Origin: Blastobasis lacticolella
Taxonomy: Eukaryota; Arthropoda; Insecta; Lepidoptera; Blastobasidae
NCBI GenBank assembly: GCA_905147135.1
Contig: LR990064.1
Span: 13,534,001 to 13,598,000, forward strand
Length of the DNA stretch: 64,000 nt
Reading direction: 5' to 3'
Position numbers and translations under genes: made by a program. Positions within the stretch are counted from its first letter, which is position 1, and every line of letters begins with the position of its first letter. Positions 57,477 through 64,000 of the stretch are shown here, one piece after another. The notes under the pieces were generated by a model. That model searched no databases, was not told where the DNA came from, and saw only the letters and a list, made by a program, of their open reading frames with translations.

Positions 57477-58805
57477 TTATTTTCTTTGTCGCTTGCTTTT
57501 TACATTTACTAACTGCTTCAACTCTATATCGACGTAGCCAGAACCAAGTAATTCCTTTGTATATGTCAATGTAACATTCGTATAAACACGACCTTTGGAG
57601 AAAGGAAAACCTTTAGGAATAGCTGCATAGGGTATTGATGCATTTTGAATATGATATGCGCCCTGGAAAAAAAATATTTATTATGTCATTCGGTAGGAAA
57701 ACAGGCAGGGGGACCGCCACCTGATGGAAAATAATCACCTGGGACTATTGTCATTAGCAACACCAGGGGTATCGCCAAATCGATTAATGCACATCATTTT
57801 TTTTATTCTACGCAGTGACAAAGGACCGGACAATGCACCTGATGGTAAGAGGTAAGATCCGGCCGATAATATCTACGATTCATGCATTTACGTTGCAGGC
57901 AACAAAAATGTAGAACCGCAGGTTCGTTGTGAGGACTATGCTTGTTCGTCTCATGTTTGTAACTATAACTTTCAAACCGAAACACAATAAGATAGGCATT
58001 GTTGCTTGGCGGCAGAAATAAATAAGGCGGTGGTACCAATTCACGTGGACTTCTTAGAATTGACAGAGACACTCCTTAGATGAGAGTCCTCGTATGGGAT
58101 ACAACTCTTCAAGTTTTTTTATACCATTAGTGTTATCATCTAAGTGGTAACCTCAAGCTTGCCTGAACCTTAGGGTAACCTTAGGGTTGCGGACAAGCTT
58201 ACGGCCTGTCTGATAGTAAGCAGTTGCGGCAGCCTATGGACGATATCAGGGGTATCACTTACACGCTACCGAACCTGTAATATCCTATTCTTGTTAGAAA
58301 TTTCTGTTAATATTTTTCAAAACGAAAACATTGATGATAGGTGATACCCTTTTAAAATAATTTTGGGTTCTTAAGACGACGAACAATAATAATTAATAAC
58401 TATTTACTTTCGGAAATGGGCATTTCATGGTACCCAAGGTTCCAGATTTGAGTCCAGGACCAAAGAAAGGGTCTTTCTCCATATCGCATCCACGGTAATG
58501 CATCTCCACAAACAAAGGCTTATACTGGTTGGTCAAAAACTCGTAGAAATAAATGTCGATCTGCAATGACTGAAGCATTAAAAACTAATTAAGAGAATTA
58601 ATATGAAATATATAAAAATTACCTTATAAAGGAAAAATCTTACCGTAACATTATTCCCAAAGCCAAACTTAGTTTCGAAGCTCATACTGAAGTAATGCAT
58701 CACCGAATTTCGAGTAAATTTTCTAGAGCTAACGTTAGCGTAAGCAACGTATTTTTCATTGTAGTAATACAAAATCTTTGGACGTTCGACGCTCATGTAG
58801 GTCAC
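57477..58805 (-). CDS. Gene B: DUF1091/ML-like paralogue, exons 2-4 (exon 1 not found)
   Basis: Minus-strand exons: exon 2 58805-58644, exon 3 58560-58408, exon 4 57662-57477, all phase 0 with acceptors 'gtttgacag', 'cattgcag', 'ttccag' and donors gtaaga, gtaaat. They encode 54 + 51 + 61 residues: 'VTYMSVERPKILYYYNEKY' and 'FGFGNNVT'; 'NQYKPLFVEMHYRGCDMEKD', 'FFGPGLKSG', 'KCPFPK'; 'GAYHIQNASIPYAAIPKGF' and a basic tail 'KSKRQRK'. Exon borders and the cysteine pair match gene A exactly, so A and B are ancient paralogues arranged tail to tail. A signal-peptide exon should lie upstream (above 58805), but I could not identify one before the LINE at 59325. Confidence 0.75.
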
Positions 58806-58809
58806 CTGT

Positions 58810-59324
58810 CAAACGAAATCTCCTTGACTATTGTCTCTTCAGCAAGAGATGGTACGACGCCGTAAGCCATAGGAATCCAAATCAGAGGAATATCAATTTT
58901 CGCCGGCAACAAAGGAGGTCTGGCCAACCCAGCCTATATGACCAATAACGTTGAGCTATATGTCAATAGAAAGGATTTTTCATTTTCTACAAGTTTTACT
59001 ATTGCGAAAATTCTCGAATCACAGTGAAAAAAAATTATGGTCAATTAAAAAGAAACTTGAACTTGAAATAAACTTTTTTCCCACAATGATTCGAGAGTTG
59101 TTGCCATAGTAAAAGTTGTAGAAAATAAAATATTCTTTCCAATGACAAATATAGGCTGACATCCATACATTTCTGCCAGTCCTCTTTTTAAAATTGATTT
59201 ATTTCAGTTTGGAGGAAAGCTAGCCAGTATGACAAGTATCATAACATTGCATTGTCATCGAACTTAAATGAGTGTGCAAAATTTTAGCTTAATCGGAAAC
59301 CGCGGAAAAACATGCTCAGAGCAC
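58810..59324. repeat. Gene B upstream region with a 65-bp inverted repeat
   Basis: About 58965-59030 ('ttttctacaagttttactat') and 59090-59155 (reverse: 'tttctacaacttttactatg') are imperfect inverted copies 60 bases apart, a MITE-like hairpin. The rest shows no coding signal and no exon 1 for gene B. Confidence 0.5.
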
Positions 59325-60545
59325 TCCCATTCTTTTTTATAATATACGGCAGACAAACAGGGCCACCTGATGGAAAGTGGTCACCGCCACCTATGGACAT
59401 CAGAAACACCAGGGGAGTCATCAATGCGTTTCCCGCCTCTGAAGAGACCTCTAATATACCTCTTGAACGATCCCATGTCATAGTCCAAAGGAAACACTGT
59501 GGCTAGGAGTTCATGCCACATCCGAATCGTACGAGTGAGAAACGTTCTTTCGAACCTTTGCGTGGTGACCAACAGAGGGTCTACGTAGTGGGGATGAGTA
59601 CCCAGCCCACGGCGGGTGGTGCGATGGCGGAATTGTGCTGTGGGCACCAGATCGAAAAGTTTCTCGGAACACTCCCCATTGTACAGCCGATAGAACACAC
59701 ACAGGGAGCCAAAATACCTTCGGTTAGCCAGTGGTTCTAACTTGCTTGTTTGTTTAGGGTCATCAACAATTCGTACAGTGCGTCCCTGTACGGATTCCAG
59801 ATATAGGCGGTAAAAGGTGCTCAGAGACTACACATCTCTCCGCAGTAGCACGTACTTTGTATCACCGTACAATTTATGCTCTATAACTCAACAGATGGTC
59901 ATGGCGGCGATTAAGAACTTCGGTGTCGGGCAATTCGGTTCGCCCGACGTTAAAAGCGGACAAAAGGCAGAAGCTGATATTGAGGTACATCGGCCCAGAG
60001 ATGGGAACAGTATTCCATGAGCGGCCTGCATTGTGCATTATAAAGCTGGAGGTGATGTGTCTGTATGGAATACCGCCGTGTTCTAACAAAGTAAACCAAC
60101 TTTTTGGAGACCAAAAAGACATCACTCGAAATGTCGACGCCAAGAATTCCTGCATTCTAATTAGCAGAAATAATAGAGATGACGCGAGAAAGGGATATTT
60201 TTAGCAGTAAACTAAGTAAACTCAATGCCCGATAGTGGAAAATAAATTGTTAATAAATAAATAAGTTACGGTAACCCCAATTTGAAACACGGTCTAAAGT
60301 TGTTTCGATTTCAGACACAAGTTTGTTCCAAAACTCGCTGACGTGTGCCAGAGAAATGTTTGAATGGCCAAGGCAAGATGCATCTACCATGATTTCATCT
60401 GCCTGACAATGTATGTCGCCGGGTTGTAATTGTAACAATCATTATTAAACAATAGAAACAGCGTTGGAAATAATACACAACCCTGCGGGACTCCATCGTT
60501 CACGGATTTGGAGTCAGAGCACGAACCGTCGACCACGACCTCACT
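59325..60545 (-). mobile_element. 5'-truncated jockey-type LINE, decayed
   Basis: From right to left on the minus strand: 'SKSVNDGVPQGCVL' (RT motif, about 60500), a degenerate stretch with 'HVSEFWNKLVSEIETTLDRV' (60300-60400), 'FYRLYNGECSEKLFDLVPTA' and 'RTIRMWHELLATVFPLDYDM' (59381-59760), then the 3' end 'PGVSDVHRWR' and 'gaccactttccatcaggtgg'. The catalytic Asp-Asp motif is damaged ('VDAS' context only). The insertions at 31715 and 42415 are the 3' end of the same family. Confidence 0.75.
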
Positions 60546-61210
60546 ACTACATTCCGTGAGAAAGTAGAGGATTCATTTGCACAATTTCTTAGGCAACGCA
60601 TAGCAAGGAATCCTCGAACGAAGCGCTTTGTGCCAAATCTGATCGAAGGCTTTCGCCTTCCTCTTGCTATCGAAAGGATGGTGTAAAATTAGGACAATAA
60701 TGAAAACCACTTTACCCTTTCACATCCACATAGAACTAAAAACAAAACAAAACTTAGTAATAACATGTTCTACACATGTAGCTCTTACAAGATTTTTTTT
60801 ACATTAAATACATTGTATCTTGCATCTGCAAGTATCTACCTATAACCAAGGTCTTCCGCTGGACACCCGAAGACTTGTTAAACAGTTTAGGACGGCGTGA
60901 CGTTATTTTTTTAAATATATAATTTGGCCGTGATTGAAACTGATAACCCTATTTTGAATACTAAAGTTTGATTACGCATTCATTTAGAATCATTGAGAGT
61001 CATTTAATCAAAATTGATAGTCGTTGTTACGGTTTTGTGGTGTTTAATACCTTTAATAGCAGTCAGAAACATTTCACTCTGTACATAAACCTCCTCCACC
61101 ATATTTGCTGTTTCAATTTATTTGATTGAATGAATAAAAACCTGCAAAAACTTCGATGAATGATTTCGGAATATTAGAGAGCTAGTGTTGACATTGAGGG
61201 AAAACATCGT
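60546..61210 (+). other. Right-flank homologue of the unit spacer
   Basis: It aligns with 8990-10110 of U1 without the SINE, clearly more diverged than the units are from each other. A short frame 60552-60686 ('FREKVEDSFAQFLRQRIARN' to 'LAIERMV' stop) is open here but broken in the units. Origin unknown. Confidence 0.55.
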
Positions 61211-61239
61211 GTTGAAACCTGCAAATTCAGGCAACTGAA

Positions 61240-61410
61240 TTTGTAACTATGATCCGATCTGGGCAGTTTCCCCTAGTAGCAGGGTCACGGAGGTTAGATG
61301 GCAGTCGCTCCACTGTAATTACTTGATCGCCAAGACATGGATCATGATCAAGGCGGACCCCGGGCCCACGTTCTCGAGAGCACAACCGGGACATTAACTC
61401 CAAGATGGTT
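61240..61410. repeat. Foldback repeat relative
   Basis: 'gatggcagtcgctccactgt', 'atggatcatgatcaaggcgg' and 'accccgggc' match the right arm of the element at 408-607. Confidence 0.5.
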
Positions 61411-61484
61411 AATATTTATACAAGCTTGTATCAAGCTTCATGTGCCGAATATGTGTATAAGGAAAATAGTTCATCATACATGTC

Positions 61485-61645
61485 ATCATCGTCATCTTAG
61501 CGTCATGTCCCGGTTGCGCCCCCGCGCGGCACGCGAGGGCCCAGGATCCGCTTTCCCGCTACTCCTGGCCCACCTCGCTCGGTCTTCGGAATCCTCGCTG
61601 GTGAGCTCATTGGCATCTTTGACGACGTCAAGCCATTGTTTAAAA
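61485..61645 (-). pseudogene. LINE C-terminal scrap
   Basis: The minus strand reads 'FKQWLDVVKDANELTSEDSE' and 'RARWARSSGKADPGPS', ending at 'gatgacgatgatgacatg', the usual end of another lepidopteran LINE protein. 5'-truncated. Confidence 0.55.
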
Positions 61646-62289
61646 GTAAAAAGTAAAACACGTTTATTCCACTTAGACACACGGCACAACATTCAAAAAT
61701 ATTCATAGGGAAAAAAAGTAAAACAAGAGACATAAACGGAATAAAAGATACTCAAATCTCGTTACTTGTGCCATGTGGAGAGTGCAATGGGGCCATACAC
61801 CGCATATGTCACGACAGTCGCCTTGACGCTGGTGATCCCTGGCGTCCAGATGATCAATGCTTATTTTTATAGAGGTAATTATGAGTTTCTGTAGGTGAAT
61901 AACATGTACTTAGATTCATTTTTCACTTTCGGTGCATTACGCAGCTAAATAGATGCTTTCACTATTAATTTTGTCAACCAATTGCATTTGTCGCCAATGA
62001 CTGCAACCTGTTTAGCTATCCGCTTCGATAGTTTTCCATGCCAATTATAGTAGATTACAAGGCCTCAATTCTGGCCGATACATCAGTTATTGAAGACTCA
62101 ATATCTTTGTTCGTATCTTCGGGCTTTATGAGCTCGCAACAACAAATGGCGTTTGTAGTGCTTTAAATTCCGAATGCATTGACTTATGGTGTCTTCTCTA
62201 TTCTCATTAGTAGCCAGTTGCGACTTTTAGTTCAAGTTCAGGTTCAAATAATTTTTTTTCATTATTATTATTCTCAGAATAGACTTATC
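61646..62289. other. Unassigned AT-rich spacer
   Basis: No coding frame, tandem array or repeat shared with the rest of the window was recognised. Confidence 0.4.
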
Positions 62290-62580
62290 AAGCGCGGATC
62301 TACCGTTGTGGGCACGATGGGAATGCCAACAACCTTAATTGAGGTCCATAGGCTAACGTATTATAGTAAGTAAAAAAAACCTGTACAACAGAATGACATT
62401 TAAGAGTGGAGACACTTCATTCTAGATTTGGCCACCGGGGTCAGACAAAGTTTTGAACTTACAAATAATTGGAATTACAAATAAATCTTAAGTTAGCAAC
62501 GAGGACCCAGAAGGTGCCAGAGTAATATATAGGTGGTGGTGCCCACAACCTTTTTAAGGAGCTGGATCCGCGCCTGACAC
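62290..62580. mobile_element. MITE ending in GCGCGGATC...GTTGTGGGCAC
   Basis: The left end 'agcgcggatctaccgttgtg' and right end (reverse: 'ggcgcggatccagctcctta') are inverted, followed on both sides by 'ttgtgggcac'. About 290 bases, non-coding. Confidence 0.6.
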
Positions 62581-62759
62581 TTATTGAAAGTCACAGATAT
62601 AAACAATATCATAAATTATCCATAATACTTAATTGAAATTAAAATAATCATCACAAAATTACAAATTTCATGTATGCTATGGCTACCATGTGTATAGTCA
62701 TTAGTATGCGACGACTTAATGTTAACTTAAAAATTACGGTATAATGTCATTATGTGATT

Positions 62760-63040
62760 AGAGCAATTGAATGTTTTATTAAATAAATTATAAAACAATG
62801 TAAATAGATTTTTAAAAAATCGCATTACAATCCAAGATTATCAAAATATAATTCATGTCATATTAAAATAAATTAAAATGTCACGTCAAATCAAAGTAAA
62901 ATGTCACATTAAATCAAACTGAAATGGCATATCAAATAAAATTAAAATAATTATAAATACAATTAATTAAGTCAATAAACAAATAAAATAATTATTTCTC
63001 CCAAGCATTTTCGGGGAGACGGTGTAGACGGGGAGTGGGC
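62760..63040 (-). mobile_element. Possible LINE 3' end
   Basis: The minus strand gives 'ENAWEK' and a stop at about 62995-63015, followed by an AT-rich tail with repeated 'tgacatttta' and 'aataaaacattcaattgc'. This resembles the element at 1-407 ('KNAWSDN', 'tgacattttaatatt'). Weakly supported. Confidence 0.35.
62855..62946. repeat. Four 23-bp tandem repeats
   Basis: Repeats start at 62855, 62878, 62901 and 62924, each beginning 'atgtca' or 'atggca' and ending 'aaa' or 'gaa', with constant 23-base spacing. Confidence 0.75.
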
Positions 63041-63109
63041 AGTTTTAAATAGTATTGTTTGTGGTGGTGGTGCATTGTTGTGTTCCGGTTCGAAGGATAA
63101 TGTAGCCAG

Positions 63110-63270
63110 TGAAATTACAAGCATGAGGCACTTCATCTTAGTCCTCACAGTGACAATGCATCTGCGGTTCTGTATTTTTGTTGGCTGAAACCTAAATGTA
63201 TGAATTGTAGACGCTATAGGCTACAGTTACCACTTACCATTAGGTGTGCTGTCTGCTTGTTTATCACTGA
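63110..63270 (+). repeat. Older copy of the 'accgcaggtt' dispersed repeat
   Basis: 'tagtcctcaca', 'gcggttctgtatttttgttg' and 'accattaggtgtgctgtc' are diverged from the unit copies at 17660-17830 (reverse strand). Confidence 0.55.
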
Positions 63271-64000
63271 ATAACATAAAAATGCATAATCGGTGCTCAG
63301 AGTAATAAGTTACAGAAATCAATCCTCCTATTTACGCTGACACCAATCTGAGCGACAGGGCGCAAGGAATAGCTAGCGGCAATATTATAACTTGTAATGC
63401 ATCAATTGAACACGATTAAAATATAAATAAATCATTTACAATGTTTTGGTACCCAAATAGTTATGTCTTTGTCCTTCCAAACAGATGTACTATATTCTAT
63501 TCATTATGCTTACCCCTCGCAAGTTCTTCAAGCAACACGAAAGGTCAACCTTGACCGTTGGCTATCGACGATTTCATATAAAATTGCTTTCCACCCAGTC
63601 TAATAATTTATTTTCCGAGCTTTCGAGCTCTTTTCAATTTGTGCGTAGCTACGAGATATAAGCGTATAAACGTACTTTCATAGGAACAGACGGAGGGAAG
63701 CGACTTTGTTTTCTGAAGCTATGTTACTATGTGTATGCACTTCTATTTTATGAAATGATTTCAATGTGACAAAACTTTTAAATTATTAAATTAAAAATAG
63801 TATTAGTTATCGTGTAAGCATCTGTATCATACAGAAGACCGGCGGGAAAGGCAAAATAAAATAATTGTATTAAAACGATACAAATAAATTATCAAAAAAC
63901 ATACGAATGTAGCTATATCCTGTTTCGCCGGACACAATATGACTAATTTCAATTTGATTAGTCTGAAATCAGATCCTACAATTGTCTGTTGTAGGTAATG
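63271..64000. other. Unassigned right edge
   Basis: No coding frame was recognised. 'gggaagcgactttgtttt' at about 63697-63714 resembles the end of the Helitron at 12337 ('gaaagcgactttgttttata') and may be a fragment of the same family. Confidence 0.35.

Larger units (their letters stand above)
53160..58160 (+). repeat. Terminal copy of the locus (likely ancestral arrangement)
   Basis: It starts at the equivalent of 12660 and runs uninterrupted through gene A and on into complete gene B, without the tandem-unit junction. With the inverted copy it keeps 'cgtcagagaactaaagtcac' (53304 and reverse 51736), which U1-U3 have lost, and it has no foldback transposon. Confidence 0.8.

Noticed and set aside
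61337..61708. A 123-codon plus-strand frame.
   Set aside because: It runs antisense through a foldback arm and a LINE C-terminus on the minus strand, with no homology of its own.
1..64000. CRISPR arrays, bacterial operons, riboswitches or rRNA genes.
   Set aside because: No regular spacer-repeat array, no ribosome-binding-site-led gene strings and no conserved rRNA blocks were seen. The long repeats are segmental duplications.

Overview
The window is animal nuclear DNA, almost certainly from a moth or butterfly (Lepidoptera). It is AT-rich, has genes split by short introns with GT/AG borders, and is packed with retroelement debris of lepidopteran type: LINE 3' ends that read through to 'DVHRRR' plus a 'gaccactttccatcaggtgg' tail, a tRNA-headed SINE, a Helitron, and foldback MITEs. 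Nothing bacterial, viral or organellar is seen.

Layout. Positions 1-6044 are a graveyard of transposons: a LINE C-terminus, a foldback element, a 3-kb minus-strand LINE (endonuclease plus reverse transcriptase), a tRNA-SINE and the start of a second LINE. From 6045 the same 10.7-12.3 kb block repeats head to tail: U1 6045-17928, U2 17929-30227, U3 30228-40918, and a truncated U4 40919-44652. A LINE piece and an unassigned AT-rich stretch follow (44653-46705), then an inverted partial copy (about 46706-52000), a short patch, and a final plus-strand copy (about 53160-58160) that runs into what looks like the original locus. The right flank (58810-64000) is again mostly transposon remains, but 60546-61210 matches part of the amplified unit.

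The genes. I reconstruct five intact copies of one four-exon gene ('gene A', 177 codons each, all introns phase 0): plus strand at 13326-15562, 25752-27984, 36372-38638 and 53749-55974, minus strand at 49052-51287. Each encodes a signal peptide, several N-glycosylation sequons and a conserved cysteine pair in a DUF1091/ML-like pattern, so a small secreted, possibly lipid-binding protein is likely. A paralogue ('gene B', minus strand, exons 2-4 at 57477-58805, exon 1 not found) lies tail to tail with the last gene A. The amplified unit ends inside gene B's last intron, so U1, U2, U3 and the inverted copy each carry only an orphan fourth exon of B. Each of U1-U4 also holds an older ghost of gene A: promoter and exon 1 joined to the 3' flank, with exons 2-4 missing.

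History. Shared indels and insertions between units show the array grew by duplication and was then mixed by gene conversion. U3 and U4 share a LINE insertion and a 1.8-kb deletion, U2 and U3 share a full foldback transposon that is deleted in U1, and exon 4 groups U1 with U3 although the sequence just upstream groups U1 with U2. Several insertions have matching empty sites in sister units. No autonomous, fully intact transposon is present. All alignments were made by eye, and near-identical tandem repeats are prone to assembly error.
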